Counted from the first letter of the stretch, positions 37,134-48,016 are shown. The stretch: 64,000 nt of DNA from UBA5069 sp964560495 (GCA_964560495.1 CAZLMM010000016.1:20569-84568); one strand, 5' to 3'. A program made the numbers and translations. The notes: generated from the sequence alone by a model not told the origin.

Positions 37134-37700
37134 ATGTCGGAGAATGTCAGCGCAGCCGCTTCGCCTACTGAGGCCGAAGAGATCGTTTTCCGCAGCAAAC
37201 CACGCAACATGGCGGTGGGCGTTGCGCTCATCTTGGCTGGCGCTCTCGCCTTCACCATGGGTATGACGGATGTTTTTTTTGCCGAAGCAATGGCCTGGGT
37301 GGCGGTTCTGTGGGGCGCGCTTTTCCTCTTCAGCGACATCATCGAGATGTTCAAAACATATACTGTCACTGAAAAGGCGCTGATCATTCGTTCGCCCGGT
37401 CGTTTTTGGACGCCGCGCAAAGAGTGGGAGTGGGGAAACATCTTCCGCATGGATGTGATTGTCAAGCGACCCGACGCCCACATTGATGATATGGAACTGC
37501 TCGTTTACTACACAGCGCCCGGCGATTCGGCTATCGAGCGCGAAGATCGTCAGTACAGCCCTTTTCTGGCTCAGTGCATCATTGAGCGCGCCAGATTGAA
37601 ACCGACCGAGCCAACCAATCCGACCAATTTGGAAGAGCTCCCTCCTGGCAAGGGGACTTACTACTGGAACAAATCTGGCCGCATGACCCAGACCGGCTGA
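37134..37700 (+). CDS. Small membrane protein with PH-like soluble domain
   Basis: 188 residues, with GAGGAG 6 bases before the ATG. Two membrane helices lie at about residues 27-46 and 51-70, followed by a soluble part (YTVTEKALIIRSPGRFW, EWEWGNIFRMDVIV). That order (helical pair, then a beta-rich domain opening with a TxxxLIIR strand) resembles the bacterial PH-like (YdbT/bPH2) arrangement. The role is unknown. A strong rho-independent terminator follows directly, so it is probably a monocistronic gene. Confidence 0.55.
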   Translation: MSENVSAAASPTEAEEIVFRSKPRNMAVGVALILAGALAFTMGMTDVFFAEAMAWVAVLWGALFLFSDIIEMFKTYTVTEKALIIRSPGRFWTPRKEWEWGNIFRMDVIVKRPDAHIDDMELLVYYTAPGDSAIEREDRQYSPFLAQCIIERARLKPTEPTNPTNLEELPPGKGTYYWNKSGRMTQTG

Positions 37701-37726
37701 CAAGTTCATCCCTAAAGTGTTGCGTT

Positions 37727-37763
37727 AACAACGGCGGCAAAGCATAGCCGCCGTTGTTTTGTT
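37727..37763 (+). terminator. Rho-independent terminator
   Basis: AACAACGGCGGC (37727-37738) pairs with GCCGCCGTTGTT (37747-37758) across an 8-base loop, and the arm ends in TTTTGTT. It lies 26 bases after the small membrane protein. Confidence 0.8.
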
Positions 37764-37914
37764 GATTCTTCCCGCCTGAGTGTTCCACCTCCGTCTTCTC
37801 CCCATGCTCAGACTTCTCGTCTGGGTGAATTCGCACATCGTTGACATCTCTCGGCAAGCGACGATGGCTCACCGATTTGGCTGCATCTGCACCGCCATGA
37901 TACGATTCGACCTT

Positions 37915-39420
37915 ATGACTGCCAAGCGGTACGGCGTGTCGCCGGTGGGTCTTTCCACACTCAGGCCGATCCTTGTTCGTTCCATCGTCGCACTTGCCCT
38001 CCTGGCGGCAACTTTGCTGGGCGTCTATCGAGGGGATGTACGCTCTGCGGCAGCTCAAAGCGCCAGCGACCCTCTTGTCCTTGCCTTTTACTACACTTGG
38101 TTCGATGACGCAACGTGGACTTATGAGAAGCTGAGTGATCTGCCGGCCCAGGGCTATGTGAGCAGCGACCGGAGCGCAATGGGACGTCACATAGACCAGG
38201 CAAAGAGCGCTGGCATCGACGCGTTTCTGGTTGCCTGGTATGGACCGAATGGGAATCAAACAGAGCCAAATCTCGCAGCGCTGCTCGAAGAAGCAGCCGC
38301 GCGCAACTTTAAGATAGGCATCCTCTTCGAGACCAACTCCCCATTCTTGGGCGGCACAGAACAGGTGACCAGTGCGTTGCGCCACGCGCTGAACGTTCAT
38401 GCCTATCACCCCGCCTTTTTGCGCGCCGACGGTCGCCCCGTGATCTTCTTTTGGCGTACACAGATGTTTGGCGTCGGCGCCTGGCAGCAGATGCGCAGCC
38501 AGGTCGATCCAGGCTATCACAGCCTGTGGATTGCCGATGGCGTAGACACATCCTATCTATCCGTGTTCGATGGTCATCATCTCTACAGCAACACGTGGAA
38601 TCCACCGGCCAACCTGGAGGCGGTCAATCAGAAATTCGCCGGTCAGGTGAGTCGCGCCCGCGAAAGCAGCGGCGTCTACAAACTGTGGGTGGCGACAGTG
38701 ATGCCCGGCTATGATGATGTGCGCATCCGCGGCGGCGCTGGTTTTGCCCAAGATCGAGAAGGCGGCGACTACTACGCCCGCTCATGGCAGGCGGCAATCA
38801 GCAGCCAGCCCAACTGGGTGGTCATCACCAGTTTCAACGAATGGCCGGAGGGGAGCTACATCGAGCCAAGCGCAGCCTACGGCGATGCGTATCTGAGTCT
38901 GACCACCCAATGGAGTCAGCAATTCAAATCCGGCGGCGGAGTTGCAACAGCAGCCATTGTGCAGCCGAAAGAGATCGCTCCTGCGCCCGATGCAGACCTG
39001 ATCGCATCTTCGCCGCCTGACCCCACTTCGACTCCCCTACCCGAACCCACCACGCCCACCCTCTATGTCGAGACCGACCTGTTGAATGTTCGTAGTGGGC
39101 CTGATGTGACCCATGAAATCATTGGGACAGCGAATCGTGGAAGAAGCCTTCCTGTCATCGGCAGGCTGGGCGACCCACCGGAATGGTGGCAGATAGATTT
39201 TGAGGGTCAGGTCGCCTGGGTGAATGCTACGTTTGTGCGAGCCGCTGGCCCTCTCGAGCAGACGCCCGTGATCCCGGCGCCCCCGCTGGAGGATATCCAA
39301 CTCATCACTGGGACAACGCCGCTTGCCGCGACCGTAGAGCCGTCGATCCAAACAATGCGTGCGTCCGCTCACAGATCGACGGCGCCCGGCTGGGGGCCTG
39401 TTCTTTCTCCCCGGCCCTGA
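37915..39420 (+). CDS. Secreted GH99-like glycosyl hydrolase with SH3b domain
   Basis: The product resembles the endo-mannosidase (GH99/GH71-like) TIM barrel: LAFYYTWFDDATW near the start, SAGIDAFLVAWYGPNG, then PVIFFWRTQ, HHLYSNTWNP and SFNEWPEGSYIEPS near the end. A signal peptide precedes it (ILVRSIVALALLAATLLGV, cut after AAAQ). A Pro/Thr linker leads to a bacterial SH3b domain (LLNVRSGPDVTHEIIGTANR). The tail is low-complexity. I take the ATG at 37915; ATG 37897 and a far upstream ATG at 37780 are alternatives, and none has a clear ribosome site. The substrate is probably alpha-mannan-like, but this is uncertain. Confidence 0.7.
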   Translation: MTAKRYGVSPVGLSTLRPILVRSIVALALLAATLLGVYRGDVRSAAAQSASDPLVLAFYYTWFDDATWTYEKLSDLPAQGYVSSDRSAMGRHIDQAKSAGIDAFLVAWYGPNGNQTEPNLAALLEEAAARNFKIGILFETNSPFLGGTEQVTSALRHALNVHAYHPAFLRADGRPVIFFWRTQMFGVGAWQQMRSQVDPGYHSLWIADGVDTSYLSVFDGHHLYSNTWNPPANLEAVNQKFAGQVSRARESSGVYKLWVATVMPGYDDVRIRGGAGFAQDREGGDYYARSWQAAISSQPNWVVITSFNEWPEGSYIEPSAAYGDAYLSLTTQWSQQFKSGGGVATAAIVQPKEIAPAPDADLIASSPPDPTSTPLPEPTTPTLYVETDLLNVRSGPDVTHEIIGTANRGRSLPVIGRLGDPPEWWQIDFEGQVAWVNATFVRAAGPLEQTPVIPAPPLEDIQLITGTTPLAATVEPSIQTMRASAHRSTAPGWGPVLSPRP

Positions 39421-39456
39421 AGCGCGGATGCACCACCACATCGGGAGATTTCCAAA

Positions 39457-40050
39457 ATGGCCTACCTTGTCAACCCACGCTTTGCGAACGCCGCCCCCCT
39501 CAGCGACGATATCGACCACATCTTGTTGGCTGAAACTGCCATTCAACGGCGCGTGGCCGAATTGGGACAGATCATCGATCAGGTCTACGCAGGCAAAGAC
39601 CTGTTGTTGGTGTCGGTGCTCAAGGGCAGCATCGTGTTCATGGCTGACCTGGTGCGCGCGATTTCCATTCCCCATGAAATCGACTTCATGGCCACCAGCA
39701 GCTATGGCTCTGAAACCTCCAGCAGCGGCATCGTGCGCATCCTCAAGGATTTGAACGTCTCCATCCAGGGGCGCAACGTTGTCCTTGTGGAAGATATTAT
39801 CGACAGCGGTCATACGCTGACCTATCTGGCGCGTCTCTTGCGCGAACGCCAACCAGCCTCTCTACGCATCATGGCCCTGTTGGACAAACCGGAGCGCCGC
39901 GAGGTGGACATTCAGGTTGACTGGACTGGCTTTGCCATCCCGAATGAGTTTGTGGTCGGCTATGGGCTGGATTATGGCGAGCTGTATCGCAATCTTCCCT
40001 ACATCGGGGTTTTGAAGCCAAACGTATACATGCAGGGCAGCGGACGTTGA
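39457..40050 (+). CDS. hpt: Hypoxanthine phosphoribosyltransferase
   Basis: Purine salvage enzyme making IMP or GMP from hypoxanthine or guanine and PRPP. 197 residues. The PRPP-binding loop is VVLVEDIIDSGHTL (108-121), with the family acidic pair Glu112/Asp113 and catalytic Asp116; SVLKGSIVFMADL (53-65) and RPxxFxxGYGLDY-like FVVGYGLDYGELYRNLPYIG are typical. It is followed one base after its stop by the LysM-M23 gene, so the two may be translated together. This purine gene is not linked to the surface genes by function. Confidence 0.93.
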   Translation: MAYLVNPRFANAAPLSDDIDHILLAETAIQRRVAELGQIIDQVYAGKDLLLVSVLKGSIVFMADLVRAISIPHEIDFMATSSYGSETSSSGIVRILKDLNVSIQGRNVVLVEDIIDSGHTLTYLARLLRERQPASLRIMALLDKPERREVDIQVDWTGFAIPNEFVVGYGLDYGELYRNLPYIGVLKPNVYMQGSGR

Positions 40051-40051
40051 C

Positions 40052-41329
40052 ATGACTCACCAAAGTTGCCCGCACTGGCGCTTTCGCGAGTGGATCGTCC
40101 TGTTATTCCTGTTGCCTGCCCTTTGGCTGATGTTGTCGTCTGAGCGGCTTCAGGCGCAGGACGCAACCGGTGTCTACACGGTTGCACCCGGCGACACGTT
40201 GAGCGCCATCGCTGCGCGTTTTGGCGTCACGGTACAAGCCCTTGTGGACTACAATGGCATTGCTGACCCGAATTACCTGAAGGTTGGGCAGTTGTTGATC
40301 ATTCCCGGTGTAACGATTACGCCTGATCTGAGCCGCATCCCAACAATTACCGTCAAAGCCCAACCTGGCGACTCCATTGCAGCCGTAGCAGCCCGTTATG
40401 CCCAAGATGGCGAGTTGGCGGCAGCTCTGAATCACGCCTTCGCGACAACGCAGCTCTTTCCGGGTCAACCGCTCCTTCTGCCGGCAGCCGCTGCCTCGCC
40501 GGACCCGCTGCTTTTTGGCGCAGTCACGGATGTGCGCCTGCCCACCGAAATTGTCCAGGGACAAACTGGTCATGTGGAAGTGATCACCCGCCGCCCCATG
40601 ACGCTCACGGTCGCCTGGAATGAATTGCCGATCCCCATTGCGCCGCAAGATGTCATCACCCGCCAGACTGCATTCCTCCCAGCGCCAGCCTTGATTACGC
40701 CTGGGCCATATACCGTGACAATCTCCTATGTAGCGACCAATGGCAAGACAATCTCGAGGAATTGGTGGGTTTCGGTGGTGGATGGCGGCTATGCCAGCCA
40801 AATCATTGCAGTGCCGCAGGATCGAACTGAGCTGCTTGCGCCAGAAAACGTCCAATCGGAGCTGCTGCGCGTGGCAGAAGTATGGTCTGGAGTGACGTCC
40901 GAGAGCATGTGGCGCGCACCATTCCTGCGCCCCATCAGCGCCCAATATGCAACCACCAGCGAATTTGGCATCCGACGCAGCTACGACAGCGGTGAATACA
41001 GCACAGGCGGTTATCACGCCGGGCAGGATTTCGGCGCGCCGGTAGGCATCCCAGTGACCGCCCCTGGCGCCGGGGTGGTTGCCCTGGCCGAGCCGCTCAG
41101 CGTCCGCGGCAATGCAGTCCTCCTGGATCATGGGCGCGGCGTCTATAGCGGCTTCTGGCACTTGAGCGAGATTTCTGTGACGCCGGGTCAGCGGGTTGAG
41201 GCCGGAGATGTCCTTGGCCTGGTGGGAAACACAGGGTTGAGCACCGGAGCGCACCTTCATTGGGAGCTGCGCATCTATGGTATTGCCGTGGACCCCATGC
41301 AATTCCTGGCCGAGCCGCTTTTTCCATAG
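40052..41329 (+). CDS. LysM and M23 (LytM) peptidoglycan endopeptidase
   Basis: Secreted or membrane-anchored cell-wall hydrolase, 425 residues. A signal sequence or anchor (WIVLLFLLPALWLML, 14-28) is followed by a LysM domain (YTVAPGDTLSAIAARFG, 42-86), a second weaker LysM-like repeat (VKAQPGDSIAAVAARYA, 99-145), a beta domain, and the M23 domain (about 300-415). Zinc and catalytic residues are intact: His322 and Asp326 in GGYHAGQDFG, His370 in GFWHLS and His403 in GAHLHWE. Substrate: probably peptidoglycan cross-links. Its start is one base after hpt, and a terminator follows. Confidence 0.93.
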   Translation: MTHQSCPHWRFREWIVLLFLLPALWLMLSSERLQAQDATGVYTVAPGDTLSAIAARFGVTVQALVDYNGIADPNYLKVGQLLIIPGVTITPDLSRIPTITVKAQPGDSIAAVAARYAQDGELAAALNHAFATTQLFPGQPLLLPAAAASPDPLLFGAVTDVRLPTEIVQGQTGHVEVITRRPMTLTVAWNELPIPIAPQDVITRQTAFLPAPALITPGPYTVTISYVATNGKTISRNWWVSVVDGGYASQIIAVPQDRTELLAPENVQSELLRVAEVWSGVTSESMWRAPFLRPISAQYATTSEFGIRRSYDSGEYSTGGYHAGQDFGAPVGIPVTAPGAGVVALAEPLSVRGNAVLLDHGRGVYSGFWHLSEISVTPGQRVEAGDVLGLVGNTGLSTGAHLHWELRIYGIAVDPMQFLAEPLFP

Positions 41330-41347
41330 CCTGCACAGATGACAAAA

Positions 41348-41384
41348 GAACGGCGGCGACTCCATGGGGTCGCCGCCGTTTTAT
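41348..41384. terminator. Hairpin terminator between convergent genes
   Basis: AACGGCGGCGA (41349-41359) pairs with 41370-41380, followed by TTTTAT on the plus strand. It lies between the M23 gene and rplY. Confidence 0.65.
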
Positions 41385-41404
41385 CTGCCTCCAACGCACG
41401 TCGG

Positions 41405-42037
41405 TTATTCCTCGCCCTCCTTCGGACGCCGCACCAATTCCGGCTCTGCGCCAGCGGCTTCAGCTTCCTCGGCTTCCTGAGCGCCTGCCCGCGTCAGAAC
41501 CAATGAGAAGATGTGCTCCTCCGGGTCGATCAGATAGCGCACTCCCGGCAGCGTCGGTAGATCGCTCACTCGAATAGGATGCTCCATGCTCAACTGCGTC
41601 AAATCCACCTCGATGACACCGGGGATGTCCGCAGGGAGCACCTCAACCGTCAAGGCGTCATGGTTCTGCAAAACCATCAGCCCGGAACTGAGCGCCAGCG
41701 GTTTGCCAACGCCTTCCACAGGCACAGAGACATGCTGTTTCTCATCCATCGCTACCGCATAGAAGTCCGCATGCATCAGCCGGTGGGTCACCGGGTGACG
41801 CTGCACTTCACGGATCAGGATGTTGTGTCTGCCAGCGTCCTGGACACTTACCTCGACCAATTGTGTTGCGCCGCCGTGGCTCAATGTTGCCTCAAGATTG
41901 CGTTCCAGAACGGCCAACGAGAAAGGCGACTGCTTCTTTCCATAGACTGTGACAGGAATGATTCCATTCCTACGCAATTGTCCCGGTTTTCCCGCCTTCT
42001 TATCGCGAAGCTGGGCTTCCAATGTAATCGTACTCAT
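41405..42037 (-). CDS. rplY: 50S ribosomal protein L25 (CTC form)
   Basis: Binds 5S rRNA. 210 residues, the two-domain CTC form: N-terminal L25 beta-barrel (TITLEAQLRDKKAGKPGQLR to HADFYAV) and C-terminal TL5-like beta domain (VPVEGVGKPLALSSGLMVLQ to LPTLPGVRYLID), with an acidic Glu/Ala-rich tail. Its upstream neighbour on the same strand ends 38 bases away, so they may share a transcript. In many bacteria rplY neighbours pth, which is not seen here. Confidence 0.92.
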   Translation of the reverse strand: MSTITLEAQLRDKKAGKPGQLRRNGIIPVTVYGKKQSPFSLAVLERNLEATLSHGGATQLVEVSVQDAGRHNILIREVQRHPVTHRLMHADFYAVAMDEKQHVSVPVEGVGKPLALSSGLMVLQNHDALTVEVLPADIPGVIEVDLTQLSMEHPIRVSDLPTLPGVRYLIDPEEHIFSLVLTRAGAQEAEEAEAAGAEPELVRRPKEGEE

Positions 42038-42075
42038 TTCAATAAAGCTCCCCGAATCTCACCCATTGCATCTGG

Positions 42076-42555
42076 TTATTTCTGTTTGTCGCCGCGACCT
42101 GTCAGCAGGCGCCCCACCAACAAGATGACGGCGGCGAAACCTGCGCCAGCTGCAAATGCAGCCTGAGGCGTCAACGTGGCTTTCACTTGGCCGTCAATGC
42201 GGCCAGCCAAAACCGCAAATGCGGTCACTTCCTTGGCCTGGAGATGATTGGCCGCCACAACCGAGGCGGATACATCCTTCAACTGGGCCTCGCGCGCCAA
42301 CATCCAGCCGATCACGCTCTTCTGGGCCTCCACTGCGCCCGTGCGGATAAAGCCCACGGCCGAATCGTCCATGGCGACTGCGCTGGCGCGCACGGTGCGC
42401 GCGGTGGATTGCTGCATGGTGACATGCCCGGCAACAATTCCTTCGTCGCCACCTGTTTTTGCGTCGCTGTTTGTCCCAGCCGACAATATCTCGTCTAATT
42501 GCGCAGCAAGCTCATCAGATGGATTGTCGTGAGATGGCAGTGGTTTTTCTTTCAT
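42076..42555 (-). CDS. Small membrane-anchored protein, beta-repeat-like, unknown
   Basis: 159 residues, with GGGGGA about 8 bases before the ATG. The N-terminal 45 residues are acidic and likely disordered. Residues 45-120 show a loose repeat of short hydrophobic/Ser/Ala strands (VTMQQSTARTVRASAVAMDD, SAVGFIRTGAVEAQKSVIGW, ASVVAANHLQAKEVTAFAVL), like a small beta-helix. A C-terminal helix (FAAGAGFAAVILLVGRLL) suggests membrane anchoring. From memory, similar strand-repeat proteins with a terminal helix are present in other Chloroflexota. I do not know a function. It lies just upstream of rplY. Confidence 0.6.
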   Translation of the reverse strand: MKEKPLPSHDNPSDELAAQLDEILSAGTNSDAKTGGDEGIVAGHVTMQQSTARTVRASAVAMDDSAVGFIRTGAVEAQKSVIGWMLAREAQLKDVSASVVAANHLQAKEVTAFAVLAGRIDGQVKATLTPQAAFAAGAGFAAVILLVGRLLTGRGDKQK

Positions 42556-42669
42556 TGTGAGTTTCCCCCTGTTTCGAGACCCAGCCGCAAAATAGCGTAA
42601 GTTTGATTATACTGAAGCCACGCCGGATGGTCAATTCTGCTTCGTTCCGGCATGTGTTACCATGCCCTT

Positions 42670-44805
42670 ATGTCTGCCCATTCACTGCGCCAAAAACGTC
42701 GCTTGTTCGCCTTCGCGGCGCTCCTTCTGACGCTGGCGGGCGGCGTCGTTTTGTGGCGATCTTCCGCGCTGCCTGCCGGTGAGCTCCCTGTCGCCGAGAG
42801 TGTGGATCGGCTGGAATCGGGTCTCATCGCGTCCATGAACAGCCCGGTATTCACCTACTCTCCTGGCTGGCAAGTGACCTCCGCTGGCGCCGATCCGCCT
42901 GAACCCGCTGACCCATTTGCCGAGCCATCCGGCTCTGTCACGTTCGTCTATCATGGAGACGAGCTTGCCCTGAAAATAGCGGTGGGCGACTATTGGGGCT
43001 ATTTCTATGTGACCGTTGATGGCGAGCCGGCCAATCTGTTACCTGTCACTTCTGGCAATGCATCGGGCACAGGCGCGCCGGCAGGGTACAAATCGCTCTA
43101 CGCACCCGAGGCAGAGACGGCTGACGGCCCTGGTGAACGCTGGTTGCGCGTCCACGCCGCAACCGAACCATCTCAAGACCATGACGTGCGCATCGAGATG
43201 TGGCGCAGTTGGGATGCCATGCCCTTGCGCGCCGTGGCCGTCGATGTCCTGACAGCGCCGCCCCCCCGTTGGCCAGGCGCCGCGCTGCTGATTGCAGCGA
43301 TGTGGTGCGCGCTCTGCGCCTTGTTCGGCTTCGCTCATTCCGAGCTGCGTTTCCTGCATCAGCCTCGCCCCCGACGCCGGCGGTTGGCGATTCGTCTGCT
43401 CTATTTCTGGTCCGAGAGAACAGGGTTATGGGTCGCCATTGGCGCCGTTGGCGTGCTCGTGCTCGCTGTGATCTTCCATGTTTGGCTGCCTGTTGCTTTG
43501 GCTGTGGCCCTGTTGGCCTTCGCCAGCGTTCAACGCCCTGCACTGTGGTTTGCAGCCTTCTTCTTCGCGTTACCGTTCTACTATCGCTTCCCCTTGCCGC
43601 TGTTGCCCGCCCGCGCAATGAGCCTGGTGGATGTGGGCGTGATCTGCGGATCGGCGGTGGTTCTTGCCCATCTGCTGCTGCGGCGCTGGTCGGGCGACGA
43701 GCTCAGGCCGCGTTTGGGAGGACCGCTGGCAATTCTATTTGGCCTCTTGACAAGTTGGGCGCTCCTTTCCGCGCTTGCGGCGGAACATCTCTCCGTTGCA
43801 CTGCGCGAATGGCGCGTCCTCTTTCTGTACGGCGCGCTTTTGTACTGCTCGTTGTGGCTCCTCCTTTCCCTTTCGCGCAATTGGCGATCAGATATCTGGC
43901 TGCTCGTCATTGGCTGGCTTGGGGGCGCCGCCTTCGTCTCCCTGTTTGCCCTTGCGTTCTACCAGACTGAGGTCGTCGCCTTCGATGTGGAGGGCGTGCG
44001 CCGTCTGGCTGGCTTCTATGGCTCGCCTAACAATCTGGCGCTCTACCTCGACCGCACCGTGGCGGTGACGCTCGCCCTGGCGCTTTTTGCTTCCCAGATG
44101 CGTCACCGCCTCTTGTGGGCGACGCTTGCTCTGCCCCAATTGCTCGCCTTGCTCCTCACCTTCAGCAAAGGGGCCATGCTCATTGCTTTACCTGCCATGC
44201 TGCTCACCCTGTGGCTGGGTGGATTCCTCTTGCTCAAACACCGGGGACGGTCGACGACCACTCTCTGGTGGCTGGCTGTCGCTGGCCTGGTCGCGGCGCT
44301 GGTGGCGACGCCCGCCGGTGGCGCAGAACGTTTTCAGAAACTCTTGGATTTTAGCCAGGGCACCAGTTTCCTGCGTATCAACTTGTGGCGAAGTTCACTA
44401 CAGATGGGACTCGACCATTCGCTTTGGGGCGTCGGTCCAGATAACTTCTTATCCGCCTACCGCAGCGGCTATCTCTTGCCCGAAGCGTGGCAGGAGCCAA
44501 ATCTCAACCACCCCCACAATTGGGTATTGGATTGGTGGACGCGATTGGGATTGATAGGACTGGCGTTGGGGGTGGTGTGGTGGGGGATCACTGCTGCCTA
44601 TCTCGTACGGAAAGTGGGCTGCGGCGAGGGCGATCATGGCGCGCTCCGATTAGGACTGTTGGCTGCTGTCATTGCGGCGCTCGCCCACGGCTTGATCGAT
44701 GCCAGCTACGCGCTGCCTGATCTCATGGCGGCATGGGTATTGATCACATTCCTGGCGATTGCGCTATGGCAGGAAACGTCGTCCGGCCAAACGGAGTTCC
44801 CGTAG
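42670..44805 (+). CDS. O-antigen ligase-like membrane protein with N-terminal extracytoplasmic domain
   Basis: About 711 residues. After one N-terminal helix (residues about 10-30) an external domain of about 150 residues follows (SPVFTYSPGWQVTSAGADPP, YWGYFYVTVDGEPANLL), then about 11-12 membrane helices of the Wzy_C type. The usual TxSRG marker is replaced by TFSKGAMLIA, a conservative change, and SLWGVGPDNFLSAYRSGY plus NHPHNWVLDWWTRLG mark the outer loop with its conserved His. The ATG at 42670 (MSAHSLRQ) is preferred to an ATG six codons upstream (42652). Likely a glycan polymerase or ligase. It is a lone gene. Confidence 0.8.
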   Translation: MSAHSLRQKRRLFAFAALLLTLAGGVVLWRSSALPAGELPVAESVDRLESGLIASMNSPVFTYSPGWQVTSAGADPPEPADPFAEPSGSVTFVYHGDELALKIAVGDYWGYFYVTVDGEPANLLPVTSGNASGTGAPAGYKSLYAPEAETADGPGERWLRVHAATEPSQDHDVRIEMWRSWDAMPLRAVAVDVLTAPPPRWPGAALLIAAMWCALCALFGFAHSELRFLHQPRPRRRRLAIRLLYFWSERTGLWVAIGAVGVLVLAVIFHVWLPVALAVALLAFASVQRPALWFAAFFFALPFYYRFPLPLLPARAMSLVDVGVICGSAVVLAHLLLRRWSGDELRPRLGGPLAILFGLLTSWALLSALAAEHLSVALREWRVLFLYGALLYCSLWLLLSLSRNWRSDIWLLVIGWLGGAAFVSLFALAFYQTEVVAFDVEGVRRLAGFYGSPNNLALYLDRTVAVTLALALFASQMRHRLLWATLALPQLLALLLTFSKGAMLIALPAMLLTLWLGGFLLLKHRGRSTTTLWWLAVAGLVAALVATPAGGAERFQKLLDFSQGTSFLRINLWRSSLQMGLDHSLWGVGPDNFLSAYRSGYLLPEAWQEPNLNHPHNWVLDWWTRLGLIGLALGVVWWGITAAYLVRKVGCGEGDHGALRLGLLAAVIAALAHGLIDASYALPDLMAAWVLITFLAIALWQETSSGQTEFP

Positions 44806-45353
44806 GCCGCACCTGCCGCCTGCACCCTTACGGGATAATCTTGGCGATGCCTTCTTCCAGAGTGATGCTGGTCATCTCACCCATCCACAAGTGACGAATG
44901 ACGCCCTCGCCGTCAATGAAAAAGGTGATAGGCAAACCCACAACATTGTAACGGTTTGCCACGGCATGGTCTTCATCCAAAGGAATGGTGAAGGTCAAGC
45001 CCAGCTCATCGACGTATTTTTGCACCGTTGCAGCCGACTCTCCTTGATCGACGCCCACGAAGTGTACGCGACCCGCGTAACGCTCTGCCGCAGATTGGAG
45101 CGCAGGCAGCTCACGCTGGCACGGCCCGCACCAGGTGGCCCAAAAGTTGAGCACGACCGGTGTTCCCTGCTGTCCGCTCAACGTGAACTCCTCTCCGTCC
45201 AGCGTGGAGAGTGTGAAATCCGGCGCAGGGTGATTCACCGCCGGCTCAGCCGGTCGGTTTGCGGGCTGCTGTTCAGCGGGTACGCGACTCCACCACAGCC
45301 AGGCGCCGCCCAGCACGAGCACGAACAGAGCAACGGCGAACCAGGAACGTGAG

Positions 45354-46781
<1,428 letters not shown>

Positions 46782-46843
46782 GTCAATTTATCCTTGTCTT
46801 TCGCTTTGGACCCCTATAGGTGCGATTCCCAACTGCCCAGTCG

Positions 46844-48016
46844 TCACGGTTGTGCAACCGGCGTTGCAGCGCCCCGCCGAGAGGGCTGCCGCTTTGCTTT
46901 TCCATCATTCTTTTGTACAGTTGGCTCAAAGATGCGCCCATCCGCCGCGCGCATGATCAAGATGGGCCCGCCCCATTCCACACCGGAGATGTCCGCCAAC
47001 ATGGCGCGACGGGCATCCGCCAAAGCCACATCCACTGCATCGCCAGCAGCGATGCGGCTATAGAAGTCAAAGGCCAAAGCCAGGGTTGCCCGATCGGTCA
47101 TCTCGAAGGGTGAGACGACTGTCGCGGGCAGTCCACGCTGCACCAGACGATATGCGATGTTTGTGAGTGGCTCTTGGGGCATGATCTGCCAGGTGCTGGC
47201 GCTGTGAAAGACGGCCAGTCGCAGGGAAAAATGATCGGACAGCGTCGTCGCCAGATGGGATGCACTCACCAGCCGCCCGCGCTGTTGTTCATCTTCCAGC
47301 ACAATGAAGCCCTGTTGCGCCAGCGGATCAAATGTCGCGTGACAGACGAAATGGATGAGATGGTAAACGCGCTGGCGAAAACGACGCTGCAGCTCAAACA
47401 GGGTGGGGCGGGTCATGCGCTCCACCACCATGCTGCCATCGGCGGCCAGTACGTCGATGGTGTCGAGAAGGCTGAGCCACTCACGCTCCACGTTGATGGT
47501 GGGATAGCCGTCGGGGCTGGCAATAACCACCAACATGCGCAAGGGACGTTCAGCAGGCAAGGGGCGAATCTGATGCATCAAATCCACGTAGCGCGAAAAG
47601 GGCGTGTGCCCCGAAAGCGCGACGAACTCGTCACGCTCTGGATTGTAGAGGAATTCCCACGGCAGGCGGTGAAGCTCTGGGTCGTCGCTGGTGCGCAGGC
47701 GGATGCGCAAGCGAGCGCGCTGCTCATACGCAATGTTCATACTGCGATGAAGCGCATGACCCACCCCGCCCGAAAACAGGGACTCGAAAAGTAAGCTGCC
47801 CAGCTCTTTGGCCGCGCTGCGCATAGAGTCCAGACGGCCTGCATCTGGCCGGTAGGGGGCAGAAATCAGGCGCGTAAAGCTCTCGACCTCTTTCTGCGCA
47901 AAAGGCATGTGGAAAAGAGCGGCGGCAGTGCCAATGGGCGAATCGAGGACGCGGCCCCAAAGACCATCTTCATTCTTCTCCACCAAAAGGTCGATGCTCA
48001 GTGCGGGTATCTCCAT
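46844..48016 (-). CDS. CHAT-domain protein, catalytic cysteine replaced
   Basis: 390 residues. The N-terminal part (GRVLDSPIGTAAALFHMPF, AAKELGSLLFESLFSG, LRTSDDPELHRLPWEFLYNP) is typical of Chloroflexota CHAT proteins, and the CHAT (caspase-like) domain follows (MLVVIASPDGYP, HLIHFVCHATFDPLAQ, RLAVFHSASTWQ, VVSPFEMTDRATLALAFDFY). The dyad His is His226 in HFVCHATFD. The cysteine normally seen in LRLVVLNACEGA is missing: the position (about 273) reads HSAS, so Ala aligns with the Cys. The protein is probably not a protease but a binding or regulatory relic. The start is the ATG at 48016, AGGA about 7 bases upstream. Nothing nearby marks it as a type III CRISPR or gasdermin partner. Confidence 0.8.
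   Translation of the reverse strand: MEIPALSIDLLVEKNEDGLWGRVLDSPIGTAAALFHMPFAQKEVESFTRLISAPYRPDAGRLDSMRSAAKELGSLLFESLFSGGVGHALHRSMNIAYEQRARLRIRLRTSDDPELHRLPWEFLYNPERDEFVALSGHTPFSRYVDLMHQIRPLPAERPLRMLVVIASPDGYPTINVEREWLSLLDTIDVLAADGSMVVERMTRPTLFELQRRFRQRVYHLIHFVCHATFDPLAQQGFIVLEDEQQRGRLVSASHLATTLSDHFSLRLAVFHSASTWQIMPQEPLTNIAYRLVQRGLPATVVSPFEMTDRATLALAFDFYSRIAAGDAVDVALADARRAMLADISGVEWGGPILIMRAADGRIFEPTVQKNDGKAKRQPSRRGAATPVAQP

Noticed and set aside
37080..37709. 209-codon minus-strand frame overlapping the small membrane protein
   Set aside because: The plus strand has a ribosome site, a membrane-helix pair and a terminator; the minus frame has none of these.
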